Shown: positions 21,693 through 28,998 of the stretch, in pieces
Layout: each line of letters opens with the position of its first letter
Position numbering within the stretch: the stretch's first letter is position 1
NCBI GenBank assembly: GCA_023395465.1
Contig: JAEWZE010000052.1
Location: 1-30,964 of the forward strand
Direction of reading: 5' to 3'
Source of the DNA: Pseudomonadota bacterium
GTDB lineage: Bacteria > Pseudomonadota > Gammaproteobacteria > Xanthomonadales > Xanthomonadaceae
Length of the DNA: 30,964 nt
Notes under the pieces: generated by a model
The model's input: only the letters and a program-made list of their open reading frames with translations
Databases searched by the model: none
What the model was told of the DNA's origin: nothing
Made by a program: the position numbers and the translations under genes

Positions 21693-22373
21693 TCAGCCGC
21701 CCGCTTCCAGCAGCTCCAGCACCGCGCCCGCCGCCACCTGCTCGGCGGCGCGTCGCGATCCGCCCTCGCCTTCGCCCGCCGCGGGCGGGTCGGACACCAC
21801 GCAGCGCACGACGAACACGCGCGCATGCTCCTCGCCGCTCTCGGACTTGAGTTCGTACTGCGGCAGCGGCTTCTGCCGTCCCTGCAGCCATTCCTGCAGG
21901 CGGGTCTTGGCGTCCTTGCCGACCTTGCTGGCCGGCACCGCCGACACCGCCTGTTCGAACCACGGCAGCACCACCGCACGGCAGGCCTCGTAGCCGGCGT
22001 CTAGGTAGATCGCGCCGATCACCGCTTCCAGCGCATCGGACAGGATCGAGTCGCGCCGATGGCCGCCGGACTTCATTTCGCCAGGCCCCAGCGTGAGCCG
22101 TTCGCCGATCGCCAGGCGCCGGGCCACCTCGGCCAGCGAGGATTCTCGCACCAGCTCGGCGCGTGCGCGGGTCAGCGAGCCTTCGTCGGCCTTGGGCCAG
22201 CGCGCATACAGCGCCTCGGACACGATCAGGCCCAGCACGGCGTCGCCGAGAAACTCCAGTCGTTCGTTGTGCGGCGCGCCGGCGCTGCGATGGCTCAGGG
22301 CCTGCCGCAGCAGCGCGGGTTCGACGAACGTGTGCGCGTCGAACGCCCCTGCCTGCGGATCAGTTCGCGGCAC
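21693..22373 (-). CDS. rnc: Ribonuclease III
   Basis: This 226-residue double-strand-specific endoribonuclease processes rRNA precursors and structured mRNAs. The RNase III signature NERLEFLGDAVL is at 36-47 with metal ligands Glu40 and Asp44. The second acidic pair is in SDALEAVIGAIYLDAG at 112-127 (Glu116). A C-terminal double-stranded RNA-binding domain (about 155-226) has KTRLQEWLQG and the end SRRAAEQVAAGAVLELL. The start is GTG at 22373, inside the DUF4845 gene, giving a 14-bp overlap and probable coupling. A tract PPAAGEGEGGSRR in the RNA-binding domain is a lineage-type feature of GC-rich genomes. Confidence 0.97.
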   Translation of the reverse strand: MPRTDPQAGAFDAHTFVEPALLRQALSHRSAGAPHNERLEFLGDAVLGLIVSEALYARWPKADEGSLTRARAELVRESSLAEVARRLAIGERLTLGPGEMKSGGHRRDSILSDALEAVIGAIYLDAGYEACRAVVLPWFEQAVSAVPASKVGKDAKTRLQEWLQGRQKPLPQYELKSESGEEHARVFVVRCVVSDPPAAGEGEGGSRRAAEQVAAGAVLELLEAGG

Positions 22374-22749
22374 CGCCGGTCCCGGTCAGGTGCTCGCTCG
22401 CATGGAACCGGCCCACCGCATCGAGGTTGGCGATCATGGGCTTGCGCACCTCGTACTGCACGTCCATCTGCCAGCCGGCGTCCTTGCGCACGATCTTGAC
22501 GTGTTCCTTCTTGATGTTCTCCGCGTAGCTGATGTTGAGCCGGCGGAAGAACAGGTCCTGGATCTTGCCCGGCGAGTAGTTGCCCACGCCCGGCTCGGCC
22601 GCCAGGCTCTTGAGCGCGGACTTGACGCTGTAGTACTCGGAGTACATCGGGAACAGCTTGATCCCCATGAACAGCAGGAAGCCGACCAGGCCGGCCACGA
22701 AGATGAAGCCCAGCAGCGTGATGCCGCCCTGCCTGCGACGCATACCCAT
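22360..22749 (-). CDS. DUF4845 membrane protein
   Basis: This 129-residue protein has a single hydrophobic segment near the N-terminus (GITLLGFIFVAGLVGFLLF, about residues 9-27). It is preceded by a basic RRRQGG, a pattern resembling class III signal or pilin-like N-termini. The rest is a small soluble domain (VKSALKSLAAEPGVGNYSPG). DUF4845 genes sit between lepB and rnc in many gammaproteobacteria and their function is unknown. The RRQGG-hydrophobic start raises the possibility of prepilin peptidase-like processing, but Glu5 and a full pilin helix are not seen. It starts 60 bp after lepB and overlaps rnc. Confidence 0.93.
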   Translation of the reverse strand: MGMRRRQGGITLLGFIFVAGLVGFLLFMGIKLFPMYSEYYSVKSALKSLAAEPGVGNYSPGKIQDLFFRRLNISYAENIKKEHVKIVRKDAGWQMDVQYEVRKPMIANLDAVGRFHASEHLTGTGGAAN

Positions 22750-22809
22750 GATTTCGATCCCCCGTTTGCTGCAGATGTGCCGGCCTGCTGACAGCCTTCC
22801 GCGCCGGCG

Positions 22810-23607
22810 CTACGGAATGCGGCTGCCGATCCGGCTCCAGTCGATCCAGCCCGGCGCGCTGCTGTCGAGGTTCATCCAGACCAGGAACGCCTTCCCGCGC
22901 AGCTGGCTCTCCGGCAGCGTACCCCAAAACCGGCTGTCGTCGCTGCGGTCGCGGTTGTCGCCCATCACGAAATACTCGCCTTCCGGCACCCGCCATTCGC
23001 CCTCGCCCGGATCGAGCATGCCCGGGCGCCGGGTCTCGAGCACCTGGTGGGTGCGCCCCGGCATCGTCTCGTCGATGAGGCCGGCCCCGGTCATGTCGCT
23101 GCCGCGGCCGACGCCGACATAGCGCTCCGGCTCGCCATAGGCGAACGGCTCGCCGTTCACGTACACGGTGTTGTCGCGGTAGGCGACGACGTCGCCGGGC
23201 AGGCCGACCACGCGCTTGATCCAGTCCTGATCGGGATGGTGCGGCGGGCGGAACACCACCACGTCGCCGCGCTCGGGCTCGCCCAGCGCGACCACCTTCC
23301 TGTTGGTGACGGGCAGCCGGATGCCGTAGCTGAACTTGTTGACCAGGATGAAGTCGCCGATCAGCAGGGTCGGCATCATCGAGCTGGACGGGATGCGGAA
23401 CGGTTCGGCGATGAAGCTGCGCAGGATCAGGACGACGAACAGCACCGGGAAGAACGCCCTGGCGTAGTCGACGAGGATCGGCTCCTTCTCCTCGAGCAGG
23501 CCGGCGCGCTGCGCGCGCCGCCTGGCGAAGAACAGCCGGTCGAGCAGCCAGGTGATGCCGCTGGCGAAGGTCAGCACGACCAGCCCGAGCTCGAACCATT
23601 TCATCAT
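22810..23607 (-). CDS. lepB: Signal peptidase I
   Basis: This 265-residue inner-membrane protease removes signal peptides from secreted proteins. Two N-terminal membrane segments (about 5-22 and 50-66) precede the catalytic domain. The nucleophile Ser76 is in RIPSSSMMPTL, and the general base Lys131 is in IKRVVGLPGD. Box E follows in GEYFVMGDNRDRSDDSRFWG. All catalytic motifs are present. The ATG at 23607 is preferred over the next codon's ATG because AAGGGA lies upstream at a usable distance. Upstream in-frame codons would be inside lepA. It follows lepA by 13 bp, the conserved lepA-lepB arrangement. Confidence 0.97.
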   Translation of the reverse strand: MMKWFELGLVVLTFASGITWLLDRLFFARRRAQRAGLLEEKEPILVDYARAFFPVLFVVLILRSFIAEPFRIPSSSMMPTLLIGDFILVNKFSYGIRLPVTNRKVVALGEPERGDVVVFRPPHHPDQDWIKRVVGLPGDVVAYRDNTVYVNGEPFAYGEPERYVGVGRGSDMTGAGLIDETMPGRTHQVLETRRPGMLDPGEGEWRVPEGEYFVMGDNRDRSDDSRFWGTLPESQLRGKAFLVWMNLDSSAPGWIDWSRIGSRIP

Positions 23608-23620
23608 GTCACGCCATCCC

Positions 23621-25426
23621 TTACTTGTTGTCCACCTGCAGCACCGCCAGGAACGCTTCCTGCGGAATCTCGACGCGACCAACCTGCTTCATCCGCTTCT
23701 TGCCCTCCTTCTGCTTCTCGAGGAGCTTCTTCTTGCGGCTGATGTCGCCACCGTAGCACTTGGCCAACACGTTCTTGCGCAGCGCCTTGACCGTGGTGCG
23801 GGCGATGACCTGCGAACCGATCGCGGCCTGGATCGCCACGTCGAACTGCTGGCGCGGGATCAGTTCCTTCATCTTCTCGGTCAGCTCGCGGCCGCGGCGG
23901 TCGGCGTGGCTGCGGTGCACGATGATCGACAGCGCGTCGACCTTGTCGCCGTTGATCAGCGTGTCCACGCGCACGAACGGACCGGCGTCGAAGCGCAGGA
24001 AGTGGTAGTCGAGCGAGGCGTAGCCGCGGCTGACCGACTTGAGCTTGTCGAAGAAGTCCAGCACCACCTCGGCCATCGGCAGCTCGTAGCTGATCTGCAC
24101 CTGGCTGCCCAGGTACTGGATGCCAAGCTGCACGCCGCGCTTGTCCTCGCACAGCTTGATGATCGCGCCGATGTAGGCCTCGGGCGTGAGGATGTTGGCG
24201 CGGATGATCGGTTCGCGCACTTCCTGGACCTGATTCACCGGCGGCAGCTTGGCCGGGTTGTCCAGCGGCATCACCTCGCCGTCGGTGCGCAGCACCTCGT
24301 ACACCACGGTGGGCGCGGTGCTGATCAGGTCGAGGTCGTACTCGCGCTCCAGGCGCTCCTGCACGATCTCCATGTGCAGCATGCCGAGGAAGCCGCAGCG
24401 GAAGCCGAAGCCCATCGCCTCGGAGCTCTCGGGTTCGAAGCGCAGCGCGGCGTCGTTGAGGCGCAGCTTGTCCAGCGCCTCGCGCAGGTCCGGGTAGTCC
24501 TCGGCATTGACCGGGAACAGGCCGGCGAACACGCGCGGCTGCATTTCCTGGAAGCCGGGCAGCGGCTTGGCCGCCGGATCGCCGGACAAGGTGAGCGTGT
24601 CGCCGACCGGCGCGCCGTGGACGTCCTTGATCGAGGCGGTGATCCAGCCCACCTCGCCTGCCCGCAGCGCCGGCATTTCCTTGCGCTTGGGGGTGAACAC
24701 GCCGACCTTGTCGACCTCGTGGGTGCGGCCGGTCGACATCACCAGCAGCTTGCTCTTGGCCTTGATCTCGCCCTGCATGACGCGCACCAGCGACACCACG
24801 CCCAGGTAGTTGTCGAACCAGGAGTCGATGATCAGCGCCTGCAGCTTGTCGGTATCGCGCGGCTGCGGCGGCGGGATGCGCTGCACGATGGCCTCGAGCA
24901 CCTCGATCACGTTCAGGCCGGTCTTGGCGCTGACCGCGACCGCGTCGCTGGCATCGATGCCGATGACCGCCTCGATCTCGGCCTTGGCCCGGTCGACGTC
25001 GGCGGTGGGCAGGTCGATCTTGTTCAGCACCGGCACCACTTCCAGCCCCTGCTCCACCGCGGTGTAGCAATTGGCGACCGACTGCGCCTCCACGCCCTGC
25101 GCGGCGTCGACCACCAGCAGCGCGCCTTCGCAGGCGGCCAGCGAACGGCTGACCTCGTAGGAGAAGTCGACGTGGCCGGGGGTATCGATGAAGTTGAGGT
25201 GGTAGGTCTGGCCGTCGCGCGCGGTGTATGGCAGCGAGACGGACTGGGCCTTGATGGTGATCCCGCGCTCGCGCTCGATCGGGTTGTTGTCGAGCACCTG
25301 CGCTTCCATCTCGCGCTCGGTCAGGCCGCCGCACAGCTGGATGATGCGGTCGGCGAGCGTCGACTTGCCGTGGTCGACGTGGGCGATGATGGAGAAGTTG
25401 CGGATCTGCCGCATGGGGTCGGACAT
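23621..25426 (-). CDS. lepA: Translation elongation factor 4 (LepA)
   Basis: This 601-residue ribosomal GTPase acts in translation initiation and back-translocation. The G1 motif AHVDHGKST is at 15-23, the G2 region is ERERGITIKAQ, G3 is DTPGHVDF and G4 is NKIDLP. Domain II, domains III and V, and the LepA-specific C-terminal domain follow, the last with CYGGDISRKKKLLEKQKEGKKRM (in part). The length is exactly family-typical. The ATG at 25426 has no strong Shine-Dalgarno sequence. A TGCGATAAT extended -10 is 36 bases upstream, so lepA has its own promoter apart from mucD. It heads the lepA-lepB-DUF4845-rnc-era-recO operon. Confidence 0.98.
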   Translation of the reverse strand: MSDPMRQIRNFSIIAHVDHGKSTLADRIIQLCGGLTEREMEAQVLDNNPIERERGITIKAQSVSLPYTARDGQTYHLNFIDTPGHVDFSYEVSRSLAACEGALLVVDAAQGVEAQSVANCYTAVEQGLEVVPVLNKIDLPTADVDRAKAEIEAVIGIDASDAVAVSAKTGLNVIEVLEAIVQRIPPPQPRDTDKLQALIIDSWFDNYLGVVSLVRVMQGEIKAKSKLLVMSTGRTHEVDKVGVFTPKRKEMPALRAGEVGWITASIKDVHGAPVGDTLTLSGDPAAKPLPGFQEMQPRVFAGLFPVNAEDYPDLREALDKLRLNDAALRFEPESSEAMGFGFRCGFLGMLHMEIVQERLEREYDLDLISTAPTVVYEVLRTDGEVMPLDNPAKLPPVNQVQEVREPIIRANILTPEAYIGAIIKLCEDKRGVQLGIQYLGSQVQISYELPMAEVVLDFFDKLKSVSRGYASLDYHFLRFDAGPFVRVDTLINGDKVDALSIIVHRSHADRRGRELTEKMKELIPRQQFDVAIQAAIGSQVIARTTVKALRKNVLAKCYGGDISRKKKLLEKQKEGKKRMKQVGRVEIPQEAFLAVLQVDNK

Positions 25427-25462
25427 GGGGGAGCGGCAGGGCCGTCGTCAGGACAGCCGGAG

Positions 25463-25471
25463 ATTATCGCA
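25463..25471 (-). promoter_or_regulatory. Extended -10 promoter of lepA
   Basis: The minus strand reads TGC-GATAAT, 36 bases before the lepA ATG, with 5 of 6 matches to TATAAT plus the extended TG. There is no clear -35 box. It resembles the TGCGACAAT boxes before nagZ and rlmD. Confidence 0.55.
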
Positions 25472-25550
25472 TAGGGCGGGCGCCGGCCTTCGCGGGCGGT
25501 TCGGCCCGGAGCCACCCCTGCGGGCGCCCGGAGACGCTGCGGCGGGGCTG

Positions 25551-25586
25551 CCGGCCCTCGCCCGCCAGGGGCAGGGCGAGGGCCGG
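25551..25586. terminator. Perfect 13-bp hairpin between mucD and lepA
   Basis: CCGGCCCTCGCCC at 25551-25563 pairs perfectly with 25574-25586 across a 10-base loop. It lies just after the mucD stop and ahead of the lepA promoter. No U-tract follows, so it may act as a weak terminator or as an mRNA 3'-end stabiliser. No other gene lies in this 167-bp gap. Confidence 0.5.
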
Positions 25587-25593
25587 GATGGCG

Positions 25594-27147
25594 CTACTCT
25601 TCTTCGCCCGGCGTGATCGCCACGAAGCGGCTGCCGCCCTGGCCGCGGACCAGCAGCATCACCGTCTGCCCCGCCTTGACGCCGCGCACGGCGCGGTCGA
25701 GGGCCGCGGGACTGCCGACCGGCGTCCGCCCCACGCGCAGCACCACGTCACCCGGCGACAGGCCCGCCTCGCGCGCGGCGGCACCCTGCACGCCCACGAT
25801 GCGGACGCCTTCGCCCGCCTCCAGGCCCAACTGCCGGCGCTGCGCCTCGGTGAGCTCCTGCGTCACCAGCCCGAGCGCATTGGCATCGCTCGCCGGTGCG
25901 GCCGATGGCCCGCTGCTGGCGGGACCGGCGCTGGCCACCGCCTCGTCGTCGAGTTCGGCCAGGGTCACGTCGAGCGTGCGCTCGCGGCCTTCGCGGAACA
26001 CCACGATCTTCATCTTCGTGCCCGGCACCTTGTTGCCGACGATCGGCGGCAGGTCGCCCGGCTGGCGGATGGTGACCCCATCGGCGCTGCGGATCACGTC
26101 GCCCGGCTCGATGCCGACCTTCTCGGCGGGGCTGCCGGCAACCACTTCGCTCACCAGCGCGCCGAGCGTATCGGGCAGGCCGAAGCCGCGGGCCTGCTCG
26201 GCGGTGATGCCGGTGGCCTGGAACTGCACGCCCAGCTGTCCGCGCTGCACCCGGCCGGTCGACTTCAGCTGGTCGACCACGTTCATCGCCACGTCGATCG
26301 GGATCGCGAAGGCCACGCCCATGTAGCCGCCGGAGTTGCTGAAGATTTGCGAGTTGATGCCGATCACCTCGCCACGCGTGTTGAGCAGCGGACCACCGGA
26401 GTTGCCCTGGTTGATGGCGACGTCGGTCTGGATGAAGGGCACGTACTGCTGGTTGGCATACGGGTTGCTGCGCCCGACCGCGCTGACGATGCCGGCGGTG
26501 ACGGTCTGCTCGAAGCCGAACGGCGATCCGATCGCCACGGCCCACTGCCCCGGCTTCACGCTGGAGGCATCGCCGGTGCGCAGCATCGGCAGGTCCTTGC
26601 CGTCGATCTTGAGCAGGGCCACGTCGGAGCGCTCGTCGCTGCCCACTACCTTGGCGGTGTACTCGCGCAGGTTGCTCAGGGTGACCTTGACCTCGTCGGC
26701 GCGGTCGATGACGTGGTGGTTGGTCAGCACGTAGCCGTCGTCGGAAATGAGGAAGCCGGTGCCCATCGCGCGTCCGCGCGGCGCGGGGGCGCGACCGCCG
26801 GGACCGCCCGGCCCGGGCATCTGGAAGCCCGGGCCGAAGAAGCGGCGGAAGATCTCCGGGATCTGCTCGTCGCCGGGTAGCGTGTCGTCAGGCTGCTGCG
26901 CGGTGCGCCGGCTGCCGATGGTGGTGTCGATCTTGACCACGGCCGGGCCGACCTCTTCGACCAGGCGCGTGAAATCGGGCAGGCCGGTCACCAGCGGCGC
27001 GGCCGGCACCGCCGTCGCCTGACCGGCCAGCGGCGCGGCAGCCGTCGCCTCCGGGCCAGGCTGGGCGGTGGCGATGGGCAGCACGATGGCGGTGGTGGCC
27101 GCCGAGGTGAGCAGGATCAGCGCGAATGCGTGCAGCGGGGTTTTCAT
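25594..27147 (-). CDS. mucD: Periplasmic serine protease MucD/DegP (Do family)
   Basis: This 517-residue HtrA protease-chaperone degrades misfolded envelope proteins. A signal peptide (MKTPLHAFALILLTSAATTA, cleavage near ATA-QP) leads to a trypsin-like domain with catalytic His145 in TNHHV, Asp175 in RSDVALLK and Ser250 in GNSGGPL. Two PDZ domains follow (about 300-395 and 425-510) with GALVSEVVAGSPAEKVGIEPGD (in part) and GVRIVGVQGAAAREAGLSPGD (in part). A Gly/Pro-rich linker GPGGPGGRAPAPRG precedes the His motif, in the place of the LA loop. The gene is third in rpoE-rseA-mucD, so induction by sigma-E is expected. The symbol follows Xanthomonas and Pseudomonas usage; degP or degQ would be equally defensible. 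Confidence 0.95.
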   Translation of the reverse strand: MKTPLHAFALILLTSAATTAIVLPIATAQPGPEATAAAPLAGQATAVPAAPLVTGLPDFTRLVEEVGPAVVKIDTTIGSRRTAQQPDDTLPGDEQIPEIFRRFFGPGFQMPGPGGPGGRAPAPRGRAMGTGFLISDDGYVLTNHHVIDRADEVKVTLSNLREYTAKVVGSDERSDVALLKIDGKDLPMLRTGDASSVKPGQWAVAIGSPFGFEQTVTAGIVSAVGRSNPYANQQYVPFIQTDVAINQGNSGGPLLNTRGEVIGINSQIFSNSGGYMGVAFAIPIDVAMNVVDQLKSTGRVQRGQLGVQFQATGITAEQARGFGLPDTLGALVSEVVAGSPAEKVGIEPGDVIRSADGVTIRQPGDLPPIVGNKVPGTKMKIVVFREGRERTLDVTLAELDDEAVASAGPASSGPSAAPASDANALGLVTQELTEAQRRQLGLEAGEGVRIVGVQGAAAREAGLSPGDVVLRVGRTPVGSPAALDRAVRGVKAGQTVMLLVRGQGGSRFVAITPGEEE

Positions 27148-27210
27148 CGGGACAGGGCCCTCGACAAGCGTGGAAAGAGAAGAAGCCTGGAGACGCGGCA
27201 GGGCCGCGCG

Positions 27211-28173
27211 TCAGGGCTGGACGGCGGCGTCCGCCTGCGGCTCGGCCGGCGCGGCGAGCGGGGTGCCCCAGGGCGCGAGATGGCCGCCGGGCAGCCGCGG
27301 CTCGAACCGCGGCTCGCGCGGCAGCAGTCCGCCACTGGACACCGTGAAGCCGGACTGCGGCGACAGCAGCGCACGCGGCCAGGGCCGCGCCGTGGCCTGC
27401 GGCATCGCGAAGGCATCGGACGCGCTCATCGCACCATCGGCGAAGGAGGCAGGCGGCAGCGCGTCGTTCGCCGCCGCGATCGCCACCGGCGCCTGGGCCG
27501 TCTGCGCGGCAGCCGCGCGCGGCTGCGTGCGCGTCGCACGGCGCTGCGCGGCGCGCCTGGGCGCTTCTGCCGCTGCGGCCACGGCCGCCAGCGCCACTGC
27601 GGCGTCGGGCTGCGCCACCGGGGTCTCGGGTGCCGGGACGTCGGCTGCGGCGATCGTCGCAACCGGGGCGCCAGGGGCTGCTTCGGCCGCGACCGGGTCC
27701 TGCGCCTGCGCAGGGGCGGAACCGGCCTGCGCGACCATCGGCACCGGTTCGGCGACCGGCTCCAGCGCGGCCTCGGGCAACTGCCGGCCCACGAAAACCG
27801 CCATCAGCGCGACCGAGGCAGCGACCGCTGCGCCACCGCCCCACCGCGCCAGGCGCGGCCGGCGCGGCACGCGCGCTTCGTGCATGTCCGCCGCGGCATG
27901 GCCACCGGCTCCGACCGCCACGGCGACGCGGCGCGCGAAGTCGGCCGGCAGCAGGTCGTTGCGCTGGCCACGCAGGACGTCGCCGCAGACCTGCCAGCGT
28001 TCCCAGCAGGCAGCCAGTTCGACGTCGTGCTGCAGCCGTCGCAGCATGAACTTCGCCTCGTCCGGCGACAGTTCGCCATCGAGCATGGCCGACAGCTGCT
28101 GGCGGTGGTAGACGAACAGTTTGTCCGGGTCGGGGACAATCTGGACGGTGTCGTTGTCGTCGACGGAAGTCAT
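27211..28173 (-). CDS. rseA: Anti-sigma-E factor RseA/MucA type, with long low-complexity periplasmic tail
   Basis: This 320-residue membrane protein has an N-terminal cytoplasmic sigma-binding domain. It shows HRQQLSAMLDGELSPDEAKF, then MLRRLQHDVELAACWERWQ and GDVLRGQR, which are the RseA N-terminal family signatures. A single membrane segment follows at about 111-129 (GGGAAVAASVALMAVFVG). The periplasmic part of about 190 residues is rich in Ala, Pro, Gln and Arg, and much longer than that of E. coli RseA (216 residues in total). No rseB lies between it and mucD. The ATG overlaps the rpoE stop (ATGA). It should hold sigma-E at the membrane until proteolysis, and absence of RseB implies a different gate for cleavage. 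Confidence 0.92.
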   Translation of the reverse strand: MTSVDDNDTVQIVPDPDKLFVYHRQQLSAMLDGELSPDEAKFMLRRLQHDVELAACWERWQVCGDVLRGQRNDLLPADFARRVAVAVGAGGHAAADMHEARVPRRPRLARWGGGAAVAASVALMAVFVGRQLPEAALEPVAEPVPMVAQAGSAPAQAQDPVAAEAAPGAPVATIAAADVPAPETPVAQPDAAVALAAVAAAAEAPRRAAQRRATRTQPRAAAAQTAQAPVAIAAANDALPPASFADGAMSASDAFAMPQATARPWPRALLSPQSGFTVSSGGLLPREPRFEPRLPGGHLAPWGTPLAAPAEPQADAAVQP

Positions 28174-28784
28174 CGTGCCGCACGCTCCGGTCTGGTATCG
28201 CTGTCCAACAGGGGTTTCATTTCCTGGTCGATCGCCTCGCGCGCACGGAAGATGCGCGAGCGCACCGTGCCGATCGGGCAATCCATGCGCTGGGCGATGT
28301 CCTCGTAGCTCAGGCCGTCCACCTCGCGCAGCGTGATGGCCAGCCGGAGCTCCTCGGGCAGTGCTTCGACCGCGCGGACCACCGTTTGTTCCAGCTGCTG
28401 TCGCATCAGTTCACGCTCGGGGGTATCGCTGTCGCGCAGGCGGATGCCCGAATCGAACTGTTCGGCGTCCTCGACGTCGATATCCGCGCCCGGCGGGCGC
28501 CGGTTGCCGGCGACCAGATGGTTCTTGGCCGTGTTCACCGCGATCCGGTGCAGCCAGGTGTAGAACTGCGCATCGCCGCGGAAGTTGCCGATCGCGCGAT
28601 AGGCGCGGATGAAGGTGTCCTGGGCCACGTCCTGGACTTCGCTCCAGTCGTGGACGTAGCGGCCGATCAGCGCGGCGATGCGGTGCTGGTATTTGCGCAC
28701 CAGCAGGTCGAACGCGGCGCTGTCGCCGCGCTGCACGCGCTTGACCAGCTCGAGGTCCAGTGTCTGGGTGTCGATCTCGGCCAT
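28170..28784 (-). CDS. rpoE: RNA polymerase sigma factor RpoE (sigma-E)
   Basis: This 204-residue ECF sigma factor of the RpoE/AlgU group directs transcription of envelope-stress genes. Region 2 contains FDLLVRKYQHRIAALIGRYV and DVAQDTFIRAYRAIGNFRGD, then FYTWLHRIAVNTAKNHL. Region 4 contains LPEELRLAITLREVDGLSYE (in part) and IAQRMDCPIGTVRSRIFRAR. The two are joined by the usual linker. It starts the rpoE-rseA-mucD unit, and its TGA overlaps the rseA ATG. An ECF-type promoter at 28825-28852 suggests positive autoregulation. The gene diverges from the fadB-like gene with a 214-bp gap. Confidence 0.97.
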   Translation of the reverse strand: MAEIDTQTLDLELVKRVQRGDSAAFDLLVRKYQHRIAALIGRYVHDWSEVQDVAQDTFIRAYRAIGNFRGDAQFYTWLHRIAVNTAKNHLVAGNRRPPGADIDVEDAEQFDSGIRLRDSDTPERELMRQQLEQTVVRAVEALPEELRLAITLREVDGLSYEDIAQRMDCPIGTVRSRIFRAREAIDQEMKPLLDSDTRPERAAR

Positions 28785-28824
28785 CGGGCCTGGGCACTCC
28801 TGGTTGGCCGGCCGGGCCGGGCGC

Positions 28825-28852
28825 TGTGACCTGCGGTGGGGCGGGAAGTTCC
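28825..28852 (-). promoter_or_regulatory. Sigma-E type promoter of rpoE
   Basis: On the minus strand the -35 GGAACTT (28852-28846) is a perfect ECF/sigma-E box. It is followed after 15 bp by GTCACA (28830-28825), which fits GTCnnA. The rpoE ATG is 40 bases downstream of the -10 box. Autoregulation by sigma-E is the straightforward reading. Confidence 0.75.
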
Positions 28853-28934
28853 CGCATCGGCTGGATCTGGGGGCTCGGCCGGCACGCATCAAGCCGCATC
28901 GCAGGCGGCGTGCGGACGCCCCGGACCCGCCGAT

Positions 28935-28970
28935 TTGACGGCAGGGAAACAACCTCTGGATCATAAGAGG
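28935..28970 (+). promoter_or_regulatory. Candidate promoter and operator of the fadB-like gene
   Basis: TTGACG (28935-28940) and GATCAT (28959-28964) are separated by 18 bp. An inverted repeat CCTCT-N8-AGAGG (28953-28970) overlaps the -10 box, where a repressor could act. This is the most AT-rich part of the divergent gap. The identity of any repressor is unknown. Confidence 0.4.
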
Positions 28971-28998
28971 CTTCCCATACCCTAACGGATGGTCCCGC

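Noticed and set aside
23552..25474. A 640-codon open frame on the plus strand opposite lepA and lepB
   Set aside because: It is the antisense of strongly conserved genes, its protein is His/Leu/Arg-rich without any family motif, and such frames are common at this GC content.
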